Source: Nemertoderma westbladi (lineage: Eukaryota > Xenacoelomorpha > Nemertodermatida > Nemertodermatidae). From it: a DNA stretch of 62,400 bases. Below are positions 42,054 through 53,500 of this stretch, piece after piece (position 1 is the first letter of the stretch; every line of letters starts with the position of its first letter). Under the pieces are notes generated by a model. The model saw only the letters and a program-made list of their open reading frames with translations. It was not told the DNA's origin and searched no databases. The stretch covers positions 1 through 62,400 of the forward strand of contig JAUCBJ010003718.1 of assembly GCA_032718475.1 (NCBI GenBank). The letters are read 5' to 3'. The position numbers were made by a program, and so were the translations under genes.

Positions 42054-43492
42054 ACATCTATCTCCAATAACTCTCCCCTCCCCTGATATATGTTATGTCC
42101 CTGTGTATTATAGTCATGCTGCTGTACCGATATAGGCCTACCCGCTTCCTGCCTACCTACCGGTATATACTCCGCGGCTTCCGGGTTTAATCCCGTCGTT
42201 CGCGCTACCCTATCGCCTATTCTATCTCTCCCAGCATGGCCTATAATAGTATGTGCAGTAAGGCCTACAGTATGTCCTGCAGTCTGCATGTGCCCTTTCG
42301 AACCGAAGTTTATTCTTCTCGAATCTCGAACCTCCCCGCGACTACCGCACTCTCGATCGGCAGCTATATCCCGTCGGGAAGCTTCTCTTCGATCCCCTCT
42401 CCTGTTCTCGACTTTGCATTGGTACGTCCTGTACCCCTCTCTTGGCGTGCGGTGCGTTTCTCCGGGGCGACGGCAATCTCCCGAAGTTCGACCCCACTGA
42501 CTCCCTAATTCCATCTCTACTATCGACGGTCCGTTATCCGTCCTCGCACTCCTATCGTTCGTGGCGACACTTTTTCTACTATCTCCTCTTCTTCTCTTTT
42601 CAGTGCAGTATTCCGGCTCGTGAGATCTCTCGTCGACCTCCCGGTTAAACTCCATTGTTCTTCTTCCCTCTTCTAATCGGGCTCGACGCTTCGTCTGCCC
42701 TCTCACGACGTCAACCTGCCTCTCTCTGCTCGATCGCACGCCGCTGGGGATACTCGCAATCCCCCTATTACTCTCCGTCGCCGGGTGTTGCGGTTTACCT
42801 AGCTCGGCCCGCGCATTATCCGCCGACGCCTGTGGGACACTCTCTGCCCCCCCCCCCCCTCTCTCTACTAATCTCTCGCGGTGGGGTGTCCGTAAACCCC
42901 CCCCCCCCCACCCGCTACTTCTAACTTCACTATCTCTTACTACACTTCTACACCCCTCTCGTGGGGCATTCTCTGCCCCCCCTCTCTCGCCACTAATCTT
43001 ATGTGGTGGGGCGCTCGTAGCCCCCCCCCCCCCCCACTCGCCACTTCTAACTTCACTATCTCTTACTTCGTCTCTACACCCCTCTCTAGTCGACGCACTG
43101 TCTCTACTACTGCTGGGTCTATTCACCCCCGCCTCTCTCTCTACTACTGCGTGGCCTATCAGGCCCACCTCGGGTTGGCTCAACCCCGCTACCTCCTGCC
43201 TACCAACTACGTGGCCTGCCAGGCCGCCGTCGGGTTGGCTCAACCCCGCCACTTCCTGCCTACTAACTACGTGGCCTACCAGGCCGCCGTCTGCCGGGCT
43301 ATACACGTCTGACACGCTCATATTAATAGCACCATTCCCAATATTATTTGTTAAATCAATTAAATTATTAGAATTATTAGAATTTGAAAAGGAATTATTA
43401 TTTAAATTATTTAAATTAGAATTGTTATTATTTTCAAAATTTAAATTATTATTCGAATTATTTGGATTATTCTGAATATTTGAATTAATATT
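42035..43492 (-). CDS. Gag-like middle region (LTR element)
   Basis: An open minus frame. From 43321 it gives 428 residues beginning MSVSDVYSPADGG, but it is open further upstream to about 43492 through an Asn-rich stretch (SNNNLNFENNNNSNLNN). Early part has two to three GHVVGRQEVAGLSQPDGGLA-type repeats; the rest is Arg/Glu/Ser-rich. No enzymatic domain. Upstream it is separated from the N-terminal ORF by a 1.05-kb TIR insertion. It contains three poly(C) runs of 13-15. Confidence 0.5.
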   Translation of the reverse strand, partial: NINSNIQNNPNNSNNNLNFENNNNSNLNNLNNNSFSNSNNSNNLIDLTNNIGNGAINMSVSDVYSPADGGLVGHVVSRQEVAGLSQPDGGLAGHVVGRQEVAGLSQPEVGLIGHAVVEREAGVNRPSSSRDSASTREGCRDEVRDSEVRSGEWGGGGATSAPPHKISGERGGAENAPREGCRSVVRDSEVRSSGWGGGGLRTPHRERLVERGGGGAESVPQASADNARAELGKPQHPATESNRGIASIPSGVRSSRERQVDVVRGQTKRRARLEEGRRTMEFNREVDERSHEPEYCTEKRRRGDSRKSVATNDRSARTDNGPSIVEMELGSQWGRTSGDCRRPGETHRTPREGYRTYQCKVENRRGDRREASRRDIAADRECGSRGEVRDSRRINFGSKGHMQTAGHTVGLTAHTIIGHAGRDRIGDRVARTTGLNPEAAEYIPVGRQEAGRPISVQQHDYNTQGHNIYQGRGELLEIDVWAPIY

Positions 43493-44543
43493 GGTTCACG
43501 GTCCTTGACATAGGTGACCATTATTACCGTAATGTGTGTGTGTGTGTGTGTTAGTGTGTGTGTGTGTGTGTGTGTGTGTCCAGAGCGATATCTCAGTTAT
43601 TTATTAATCAATCGAAACAAAATTTGGACAAAAGTTAGATATAGGGATGGCGAAGGCTCATACAAAAAATTGGGTGTCGAGATGGTATTTGTGCGATGTG
43701 AGCGCTATATTTGCGTGTTTTCGCATGGTTTAGGAAAAAGCTATCTTGTCATAGGGAACGCAATGAATGATTCTGATATTTGGCATGGAGGTACCTGAAT
43801 TATTTGTAAATCGATTAACGGAGGCCGATTTTTAAATTTGGACCTACATTATGACCTAATTGAAGATTTAATTAAGGTAATTAATTAGCACTGCTAGTAC
43901 TGTCTGATTGTCTGCCTGTAGTAGGCATACCGGACCGGTACTACCTGACCACTGTAGGCCTATCTGCCTATCTTCATACTGTCATAGGTCAGTACAGCAG
44001 TAGGTCCTAGCCTAGCCCTAGCAGTAAATATAATATTTCGCCATGTTCGCAGGCGACTTCGCACTGACTACCAGTAGGCCTATGCAGCTATGCTATGAGA
44101 TTAACCGTCCAGTCGTTCAGATGCATATGGTACCGGTACTGGAACGGGTTACGGTTTAATCCTGCATTTGTCAATTACGACAATACCGGTACGACTTTGA
44201 GTACCGCTGTACCGGTACGCGGTAGCCTACCGTTACCGGTTGACCGGTAGGCGTAGGCGGTAGACCTACGGTGCGATGGTAGCCAGCCGGTAGGTGGTAG
44301 GCTTACCGTACCGGTATAAATGTTGGCGGATGGCGGGATGACGTCGTGTGGCGCGTAATTACTTACCGGTTGCCGGTAGACGCCTACCCAACTCGTAACT
44401 GGTGGTCGTGGTCGTGGTGGGATGAGCACAGGAGCATGAGGTCGCCTACGACTGTACGATGGGAACAAGTGAAAAGGAAACATAGGCCTACCCGAACGAA
44501 AACGTATTATTATTGTACTGATTAAGTAGGAGGACCGTGAACC
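43493..44543. mobile_element. 1.05-kb TIR element inserted in the Gag region
   Basis: ggttcacggtcc at 43493 is mirrored by ggaccgtgaacc at 44532-44543. The element interrupts an Asn-rich Gag linker that is readable on both sides. It contains a (tg)n microsatellite (43531-43579) and many taggccta and accggtac palindromes. No transposase. TSD not resolved. Confidence 0.55.
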
Positions 44544-45906
44544 TTCCAGGCTTGCCAGCTTGTTATTATTTGAATTTGAATTACCGGGTAAAATATTTCC
44601 TGTAATAAAGGGATTAGGGTTATTTACTACGGTACTATTAATATTAACTATTTCTAACGTACTACTACTACCCCCCCCCCCCCCCCCCCCCGCCCGTACG
44701 GCTACACCAGTTCTGGTTCTCTCGCCCGGTGTATGTAAGTGGGGTCTCACTCTCTGATAGTTCCAACCGCGCCAGTTCTAGTCGGCGCTGATTCAGTTTG
44801 GCCTGATATTGTGTAAGCCTCTCTTGCTGGGCACGCAAATCATCCCGCACGCGCTTACTCTCTATCTCTCTCTCTCGTATACTCTGCTCGGCCAACTCTG
44901 CCTTTCTCGCAATCGTCTCATACCACCTCGCCGGCTCGCTCTCTACTCTCATCTCCCGCTCTCTACACTCCTCGGCTCTCTCTCTACACTCCTCGGCTTT
45001 CTCTCTATACTCCCTCGCCAACTCTCCTAACCTCTCTGAAAATGCGGTTTCCTCTCTCAATTGTCTCTCTAACTCATTCTGCTCATTTGCCACCATTTCT
45101 AATTTATACGTCAGAATCTCCCGCACCCTTCTTTCTTTTGCGGAGGATGTAGCAGACTTATCGGTTGCGACGGACTCCCGTCGCCCCTCCGTCCCACCAA
45201 CTTTCCCCCGCCTCCCGGAACTTCCTCCGACCGACGAGACCGAATCCTCGGGTTTAACCTCGGATTCGCCCTCCTCAGGTCTCTTCCAACCCACTAATTT
45301 TACTCCCCGGGCATCGACTAAGTATGGCCCTACGTACACTACGCTAGGTTCCATACCCCCACATTCCCATAGTTCAAACAGTTCGCTGGCAACCCCTTTT
45401 GCTCTCTCCTCGGCTAGTTCTCTCTGCCCAAAACGCATTAGGTAATCAAAGTGTCTGTTCCACTCTCCTAGTCGTTTCCTCAATCTCACCTCGTCTATCT
45501 TTGCCCCTCCTTTGGCCTCTCTCAGTTGCTTCCGGGTCGCGAGGTAGGCTCGTCGGAGCCGGTCGCTGACTCCGACGTCCTCATCGCCGACATCTCCTCT
45601 ATCCTTCCGTGTCCGGCGTCGTACCGGCGGCCCCACCGTCGCCGTTCCGGTGGACCGTCCGTCGTCCTCGGCCTGTGGCTGGCCGGCGACATCGGTACGT
45701 CGACCCTCGCTCCGCGTCGACTCGTCTTTCTCTTTTTCGACTCCCGACTCGTCCTCTCCTTGTAGATGGCCCCCCTCATCTTGGATCGCCGGATCGTTCG
45801 TCGACGGATCCGGCGTCGTGGGTTGATACCGTCTCGCCGTGGCCTCACGGATCGTTAGATCGTCGTCCGGGGTCCGCGGCGGTGTCGCTTCTCCTTCTCG
45901 ACTCAT
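44544..45906 (-). CDS. Gag-like N-terminal ORF (LTR element)
   Basis: The frame from 45906 to 44668 encodes 412 residues beginning MSREGEATPPRTPDDDLTIR. It is acidic at the start, then basic/helical (RRAYLATRKQLREAKGGAKI), then a long Glu/Arg coiled coil (about 250-390), ending in a poly-Gly encoded by 21 C (44671-44691). A second frame carries coding-like sequence on to about 44544 (NINSTVVNNPNPFITGN). The ATG is 50 nt from the 5' LTR, as expected for gag. Capsid fold not recognisable. Confidence 0.6.
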
Positions 45907-45956
45907 CTTTACTTTAGTAGCTGTCAGTCACAGTTCGGCAGGCCTAGAGTTGAGAC

Positions 45957-46519
45957 TGTGACGGGATCCGAGAGGATCCTGGTTTATCCGGTGTCGTTTC
46001 GTACGCGTCAGCCGCACCGTGTGATGGAAAAGGAGTTTGTGTTGTTGTTGTCCGATGTTGTTGTTAATGATATATAAAACATGGGTGATAGCATGTAGAT
46101 GCAATAGTAAATAGCACTGATGACTGAACAAACCGGTAATATGGTGACGGCGGTGACGGTCTCAACTGTCACCGTACTGCCTGACTGTACTAGGATAACT
46201 ACTGAGTAAACTGGATGAATGATTACCGTACTAATAATATATACTGCACGGTTGGCCATTGTTACGCTACCTAGTCGGTGCCTTCCCCCCATTGGTTAAT
46301 ATCCTACTTGTCACCCTTTGCCCCCCTCTGAAGTGCTTCCCTTCGCCCTTGCTATTCTCTCTCTGTCAGGGGTGTAACCCCTGACCCCTATTGTGCGTAT
46401 GTTTCTCCTTCCCACTTTGTTGGGGTGACACGAGGTTGATATTGGTAATCAACCTCGTGCTCCCAATATTGCTTAACGGCTTACTTTGTGGGGTGTTAGC
46501 GGAATTGAATAAGCTAACA
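45957..46519 (-). repeat. 5' LTR (minus orientation)
   Basis: 563 bp, TG...CA. It contains several short inverted repeats: gggatcc/ggatccc, tcagggg/cccctga, cacgaggttgat/atcaacctcgtg and gtgttagc/gctaacac. Differences from the other LTR noticed by eye: ggatcct versus ggatccc, catgtag versus catgcag, and tcaggggtg versus tcagggatg. The sequence directly inside (gtctcaactct on minus) does not start with TGG, so a standard tRNA primer site is not obvious. Confidence 0.9.
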
Positions 46520-47010
46520 CATACAGCCATACAGCCATAGCAGGCAGGCAGGTCCTATGCAGCCAAAAGTGCCAACAAGACCAACCTAGTGCCAGTTAGT
46601 CAAACCACGTGTCATTGAGTGCAACCGGGTGCCAGTAATTAGCCTAATCTAACTCCAACTCCAACCGGGCGTCCATGTCCAGGTGCCAGGTGTCAGTTAG
46701 TACAATAAAAAACAAGCGCTGTGGCGCATCCTGGGGCCGAAGGACATCTTTATTAAATTATATCGGTTTTAAGTAGGCCTACTGTGTAACTGAAGTAGGC
46801 CTACCTGTCTTAAGTCTGCATGTGTGTTGTGCACTTCTTACTGGTCCGCAATGCCTATGCCAGTATGCCTAATCTTTAAAATCACATACGGATTATTATC
46901 CATAGGAATCCATTACATACGCACATATGCTTATGTGCATACCAGCATATGGATACCTGGATACGGCAAATGCATACGGATACGGACGGATACGGCGAAA
47001 AGTTATACCC

Positions 47011-47019
47011 AATTAGGCC
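47011..47019. repeat. Right 9-bp TSD of outer DNA transposon
   Basis: aattaggcc, identical to 19079-19087. Confidence 0.85.
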
Positions 47020-47044
47020 TGTGTCTATTTTAGATTAGATTAGA

Positions 47045-49370
47045 TTCCGAATACAGATTTTTATGATTTATACTCAAACTTATTTTTAGAATCGGGATTA
47101 ACTCAATTTGTCACCGAACCTACTCGGGGTAATCCTGATAATATTTTAGATTTGGTATTTTCCACAGACGATTTATTTATTAGTACTGTCAATGTAATTG
47201 AACCGTTTTCTAGCAGTGACCACAATATGGTATATTTTAATTTATGCAGTAGTAACCAACATGAGAGTGCTCATAATATAGGTTTCTATGATTTTAAAAA
47301 TGGCAATTACGAGCAATTTTCAACTTACATGCAATCAATTGATTGGGAGGATAAATTTTATAATTGTAAAAATGTAGATGATTGATTATTGGTATAGTTT
47401 CTCATCCGCCTTAAAGTCTGGGATACAGCAGTTTGTTCCTTTTAAACGCATTACTGGCAATAGAAAGGCGCATCCTGAACATATTAGGAAACTACAGCAA
47501 AAAAAGAAACTTCTTTGGCGGCGGAGACACACCCCGCTAGGTTTCACTGAATACAACAGGTGCACAAAAGAAGTATCCCGGGCTATTTTGCGAAATGCTT
47601 GCATACGTGAAAACCATATTCTTTCATCAAATAACCCTGAGGCCATTTTTAAATATGTGAATTCAAAGCGTAATAATAAATCAGGTATTGCCCCACTTAA
47701 ATTTAATGGTGCTACAGTAGTTGATGATATTACAAAGGCACAGATATTTTCGAAAGTGCTTTCCGAGAACTATGTTAATGATAATGGGGAAGTGCCGGTT
47801 TTTGAACGAAGAGTCCCTTCAAATGTGTCGAAGTCAGAAATAAATTTCAGTGTAGATAAGGTATTTGCGTCGCTGAGAGGTCTTACCCCTAAACGTAGCA
47901 ACACTCCAGATCATTTTCCTAGCATTATATTTTATAAATTAGCTCGTCAATTGGCACTTCCTTTATCTATTATTTTTCAAGTCTCGTTTATAACACACGC
48001 TCTGCCTTCTATTTGGTTAACTGCTAACATTATTCCGATTTTTAAGAAAGGCAATGCCTCAGACCCGTACAACTACCGCCCGGTTTCATTAACTTGTGTA
48101 GCATGTAAGATAATGGAATCCTGTATAAAGACTGAACTAATTGATTACCTTTTTGCCCATAAGTTAATTACTACACATCAGCATGGTTTTTTAAAGCGCC
48201 GATCTACTGGTACTCAGTTATTGGAATGCATTAACGATTGGGTCAATTTAGCTGAAAAGAAATGTTCTATTGACATTTTGTACATAGACTTCTCTAAGGC
48301 TTTTGATCGAGTAGTGCATAGTAAGTTATTGTGTAAACTTGCCGGATACGGCATATGTGGTAACCTTCTGGCTTGGATTGCAGCTTTTCTATCAAATCGG
48401 AGCCAACAAGTGCTAGTAGGTAATGAATTTTCCGTTTCCCGGAGTGTCCAATCAGGTACTCCGCAAGGAAGTGTTATCGGCCCCATTTTATTCGTGATTT
48501 TTATAAACGACTTACCTGATTTAATTGGAATTAATGGTGTGTGCTGTAAATTATACGCTGATGATGTAAAGATTTATGCACCGTCTTCTAATTATATTAA
48601 TTTATGTGATTCTTTGGGTGCTTTGTCGTCCTGGTCTAATACATGGCAACTTAACGTAGCTAGTCATAAGTGTCAAGTGCTTTACTTAGGACTAAATAAC
48701 CCTGAAAACCCTAAACTTTTTAAGTGGTTTAAAATTGGAATGCATGGATGGCAAGGATCTAGGAATGATTATGTGCCCTGACTTGAAATTTAATGTGTAC
48801 TGTAGGGAGCAAGCCGCCAAAGCAAATAAAATAACCAATATGATATTTCGGTGCTTCCGTACTGCAAATCGATCTGCCCTTATTACGGCTTACAAAGCAT
48901 ATATTCGTCCTTTAGTGGAATATTGTACTTACATTTGGTCTCCTCATCATAAATGTACAATTGATTTGGTCGAACGTGTCCAAAAGTACTTCACCCGCAG
49001 ATTGTTTGCCCGTTGCAAACTACCATATATGACCTACGTAGATCGACTGCAGTTTCTTAAGTTAAAACCATTGGAAGTTAGGCGCATAATTTTTGATTTA
49101 AAGATGGTGTATAAAATTGAGAGAAATTTAGTTGATTTGTGTTTTGATGAATATTTTTCTTATACAGGTAGACCTGGGCTTAGGGGTCATTCTCACAAAT
49201 TACTTGTTTCCCATTCACGTCTTTTAATCTCAAAATACTTTTTTTCTAATAGGGTGGTGCCTGTATGGAACTCATTACCTCAATCTCTAGTAGATTCGCC
49301 AACCCCAAATATTTTTTCAGTTCGATTAATGGATATTGATTTTCAAGATTTTTGCCACTTTGACCGATAA
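47045..49370 (+). mobile_element. CR1/Jockey-type LINE, 5'-truncated and frameshifted
   Basis: Three successive frames. 47045-47390 carries the C-terminal part of an AP-type endonuclease (GLTQFVTEPTRGNPDNILDL, then SSSDHNMVYF). 47378-48781 carries RT: YRPVSLTC, motif A YIDFSKAFDRVVH, motif B SGTPQGSVIGPILF, motif C KLYADDVKIY. 48735-49370 carries the post-RT region (AYKAYIRPLVEYCTYIWSP, then VVPVWNSLPQSLV). Each junction needs one frameshift, so the copy is inactive or contains sequencing errors. The 5' truncation point is just right of the outer transposon's TSD. Confidence 0.88.
47378..48781 (+). pseudogene. LINE reverse transcriptase segment
   Basis: 467 residues with all RT catalytic motifs intact, including two motif C aspartates (YADD) and motif A Asp. 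Starts inside the polypeptide, because the preceding endonuclease frame runs into it with a one-base shift near 47385. It ends by a shift near 48740, after which the same protein continues in the 48735-49370 frame. Confidence 0.85.
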
Positions 49371-50559
49371 TTTCAATTTTCGGGCCCCCGTAAGTGCTAT
49401 ATTGCCTGGGTGGTCTTCTCCTCTTTCCAAATTATTTGTCTTTATTTTATGCAAGTATACAGTACGTTTTTTTCTGTGTAATTTATGTATTGTTGTTTTT
49501 GTATACAGGGCGAAGTACATACATATACTGTACGAATTATGCACATTGCATAGGAGTTTGAATTCAATGTGCTCCTTATTTTATGACCGACTTTTACCAG
49601 GGTTAATCCGTGCGTATTTTAAATTTTTCTTTTTAATTAATATTGAAAATATTTTGTTTTACTTTAATTTTAACGAAATTAAGTGTAATTCTTAAGTACC
49701 GATAATTTGTTCTGTGTCTCTAATCTCTACAGTACTTCACAGCAGTAACATGCTAATGCATTATTAGTTCATTAGTTCCTAAATACTGTATATTTAATTG
49801 TGCCTTTTAAAATGAATGTTTATGTGAATTATTAAAGAGTGTATTAAACTAAAAACTAACTAAACTAGATTATTTCAGTATTTGTCAGTTTGTATTGCTT
49901 ATTATTACAGTATTATGTTTGGTTGTGAACATTGTGGACGTATTTACAATAAAAAATTATCATCAATCATAATAGGCCTATCAGCCTATCTAACTGTCTA
50001 ATCATAATCATAATCAAATTGTAGCCAGCTTGCTGGCTTTCTTGTAATACTTTAGTTTCGTTTCCATTTAACAGCCCTATAAATCCCCGTTCTGCCGTTA
50101 CGCTTACCGGTAAGCATTAGGCAACCCTACAACACCAGTCTGCCAGTAATTCCTATTACCGTTACTGAATACTGGAATGTGTTGTTGATACATTATGGTT
50201 CTGGGTTCTGGTTGTAGGGTATAACATATTAATATATGAAAGTATGAATTAATGCTGTATCCCGATCCGATCCATGATTACCATTCGTCTCTACTGCTCT
50301 AGGTGTCAGTCTAGTATGTATGTCTGTCACTCAGTAGGCCTAACTGTCACTACTGTCAATCTTGTATAACTGTGTAACACAAGGCTACCCAGGCCAAGGT
50401 CAGATGCCAGGACTTTCATAAGGACTGAAGGAATTGAAAAGGACTGGAAAAACTGGGAACCAGAAACTACCGATACCGGTATAACCTAACCACATAACTT
50501 GAATTCTGAGCCCAGATACCAGTTGCCAGCGAGGAGTCAGCCTGTCGCCAGTTGTGGAA
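49371..50559. other. Spacer between LINE and ANKRD27
   Basis: The first 100-300 bp may be LINE 3' UTR. The remainder is AT-rich and then mixed, and must contain the ANKRD27 promoter and 5' UTR if the gene is expressed. No clear core promoter seen. Confidence 0.4.
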
Positions 50560-53500
50560 ATGGAAGGCTACGATGAAGATATTAATGGCAATCTGTTTAT
50601 GTCCATAATTAAAAGCGAATTCGAAGACTCACTTGAGAATGCCATAATAAACAAATGGATTATCTGTGTACCCAGAGTGGGTTCCATTGGTCGTTCGAAT
50701 ATAAACCAAACTACCGTTAATTGTCACATTCTTAAACCCACTTCGGACTCAGAGGTTTTTACCAATCTATGTGGAGAAACTTTCAATGTTGTGGGAAATG
50801 TTATAATTTCCGGTGAAGGCCATAAAATGCAGGTGCTTTTTGACGAAACATTTTTTTGTGATAATCAAAGTTACAAGGTGATGTGTATAAACACCCCACT
50901 TAACGAACAGACTTTGGGGGATGGCAACAGTATGTATTCACAAGATAGTTCGTCTATCATCCTATCTTCATACATAGACTGCCACAGATTCCTCTGGGAG
51001 AATGACGTAATAAAACCGAAGTTCAAGAAAGCCATTGACGATATGCTGTACCATTTCCATGATAATTTCATTTACCTTAAATGTGGATCTATTCCAGAAC
51101 TTATTGCTCTCATCAATGATTTATTTCGACAATCAGTATCCATAGTCATAAAAGACAGCCACATAAAGAAGATGTACAGAAACGACCAGAACTTTCAAAA
51201 GAATCTAATAATTGCGCTCGAGAATTACGTTCTAGATGCAGTTTATTCCAAACTCTTTCCAACCATACAAAGTATTATATCTCCAATCGATGCTAATTTA
51301 AATAAATTAACCCGAAATATGGCTGATATTTCTCTAAGAGATTTGGGTGTGAATCCGGATTTTTGGCCCAATGTCCCCCATTCCAGACTGCTGATTGCCG
51401 ACCTACCCACTCGCCACTGCCCCCTTGATAAACTGGAGGTTCTCAGGCGAACCGTCTCAGCGTTCACACATCAACGTAAGGCCATTGTCAATAAGCGACG
51501 ACAATCCACAGTGCTGTCAGCCGATGACATGGTACCTCTTTTAGTCTTCCTCGTTATTCGCTCAGATATCGTTAACTGGATCGCCAATATCGAGTACCTC
51601 AGCGAATTTCGTCTTCTCTCGGGTGGCAATTACAATCGGAGTGAGTACAACTTCTACTTGGCCTCATTCGAGGCGGCCATAGAGCACATCCGATCGGGAG
51701 TGATGAGTGCGTTCAATGTGAGACGTTTGCAGGGGCTCATGGTGTCGATGTTTGTGGAGAAGAGTGGAGGATCTGTGTGTCCGAAACTGGAAAGGGGGTC
51801 GGATTGTCCGACGGTAGAGGAGGGTTTGGAGTGTCCGAGGGTGGAGGAGGAGTTGGAATGTCCGACAGTGGAGGCGGGCTCGGATTGTCCGAGGGTGGAG
51901 GTCGTGCCTGGTAGTGAGGCCAGCGCCGGTGTAGGAAGAGGAAGTACGCGGAATGAGGCATCTGAATTATTTTGTCTCAGCGCCCTTTTCCATCACATAC
52001 AGAATGGCAATAAATCCCGTATCTTAGAGATCCTACAGAGCAATGGTACTGCTCCAACTGCTGCTCCGGACGCCCAGCTGTGTCACCCATTGTGCCGCTG
52101 CACCTCCTGCCGCAATGTGGCGTCTGGATCTGCCGTCGGCATACTGGCCCCGGACGACCGCGGCTGGACGCCACTCCATGTCGCCGCCTTCTACGCGCAG
52201 ACAGACGTTCTCAAACTGCTGATCGATCAGTTGCGACAGCCCCACGCGGAAGCGATCAGCACCCCCGATTACTCTGGGTGCACCCCGTTGCACCTCGCCT
52301 GTCGCCAAGGGCACCAACAGGCCTTGCTGATGCTCCTCTACCATGGAGCCAATGTGAACGCCTTGGATAACGACCGTAACTCTCCGCTGCACATCTGCTG
52401 TCTGAACGGACATGAGGACTGTCTCAAGGGAGCGCTGTACTTTGACCAGCGGTGTCGCGTGCTGCGAATCGACGCACAGAACACCGTTGGCGACACCGCT
52501 CTGCACATTGCCGCTAGATGGGGCTATATCGGTATTGTAGGTTTGCTACTCGAGCACGGCGCATCCACGCAGTTGGTTAACCGTAGACGCGAGCTCGCCG
52601 GCTATCTCGCACACAGTTCCGCTATACTTGTGATGTTGCGCACTGCTGCGGAACGTCAGCTGGCAACTCGGCGTGATTCCGGTTTCGTTAACGTGCAGAG
52701 GACCTCCTTGGAGACAGTCGCCGTAGCTACTGGAGAGGTAAAGGACCTTAAACATAGAGACCACAACGCCTACCGCAAGCTGTACCTCGACGACACACGG
52801 GAGCTGATCGATGATGATCTTTTGAGAAAAGTTTACAAACTGTTGAAAGCGGCAGCGGACGATGATATACCGATGGTAAAGTACCTTCTGGAATGGAACG
52901 CGAAAGAGATGGAACATCTGGACGACTTGTGTCACCCTCTGTGTCAATGCGACTCGTGTCTCGCGAAACAGACTGGATTTACTATTTCTTCAGTCTCTCC
53001 GACTCGACTGACTGCTAATGTTTGCAACGCTCTGGGTGTTACCCCGCTCCATATGGCGAGTCTTTACGGGAACGTGGATCTAATTGGCCAACTGCTTGGT
53101 CATGGCGCGCGTCCAGACCATCGTATTAAACTCCATCAGTGCACTTCCCTCCATCTCGCTGCCCAGTTCAACTACCATAAGATTTGCCGACTTCTGCTAG
53201 ACCACGGAGCCCGTGTGAACATACGCGATGTCAACGGGAACTCCGCTCTACATTACGCCTGTCTCAATGGCAACGCGAAACTCTGCCGGTTGCTGTTGGA
53301 GAATGGTGCGTCTGTAGACCTCGCCAATGATAGAGGCAATCTTCCCATTCACAAAGCTGTGAAGTCACCCGAAGATGCGCTGCTTATATGTAAATTATTG
53401 GTAGACCACGGGTCGAATCTTCTGACACGGAATCATCGGAAACTTATTCCGTCTCAGATCGCTTCCGATTTGGATGTTATCGATTTCCTACACAAGGCGG

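Larger units (their letters stand above)
19746..46519 (-). mobile_element. Minus-strand LTR retrotransposon, Gag-only (non-autonomous), split by a Polinton
   Basis: Two 563-bp LTRs bounded by TG...CA and flanked by catac (19741-19745 and 46520-46524), a 5-bp TSD. Orientation is minus: a purine run abuts the left LTR (20309-20318), and a Gag-like ORF starts 50 nt inside the right LTR. Reading minus, the interior holds Gag-like ORFs (45906 down to 41286), then a 142-bp tandem array, the nested Polinton, more Cys/Thr-rich tandem repeats, and the purine tract. No protease, RT, RNase H or integrase was found. It therefore resembles plant TR-GAG elements, which depend on a partner for pol. By eye the LTRs differ at only about three positions, so insertion was recent. 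Confidence 0.85.
19088..47010. mobile_element. Outer TIR DNA transposon (about 1.15 kb without insertions), 9-bp TSD
   Basis: Both ends start gggtataacttttcgccgta (right end as reverse complement). Similarity continues inward for about 160-225 bp, to about 19245 on the left and 46785 on the right, including atgtaatggattcctatgga and gcattgcggaccagtaagaa. The flanking aattaggcc (19079-19087 and 47011-47019) is a 9-bp target-site duplication. Without the LTR element only about 1.15 kb remains and no transposase is seen, so it is a non-autonomous MITE-like element. A 9-bp TSD fits Mutator-like families, but the assignment is open. Confidence 0.85.

Noticed and set aside
43514-43798. 94-codon ORF with a CVCVCV run
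   Set aside because: Built on a (tg)n microsatellite inside a TIR element; no further evidence.
44175-44750. 191-codon minus ORF as an independent gene
   Set aside because: Its first 70 codons are the out-of-frame continuation of the Gag ORF after a C21 run; the rest reads through the inserted TIR element.
50554-50556. GTG start for ANKRD27
   Set aside because: The ATG two codons downstream (50560) aligns with the usual start of the family.
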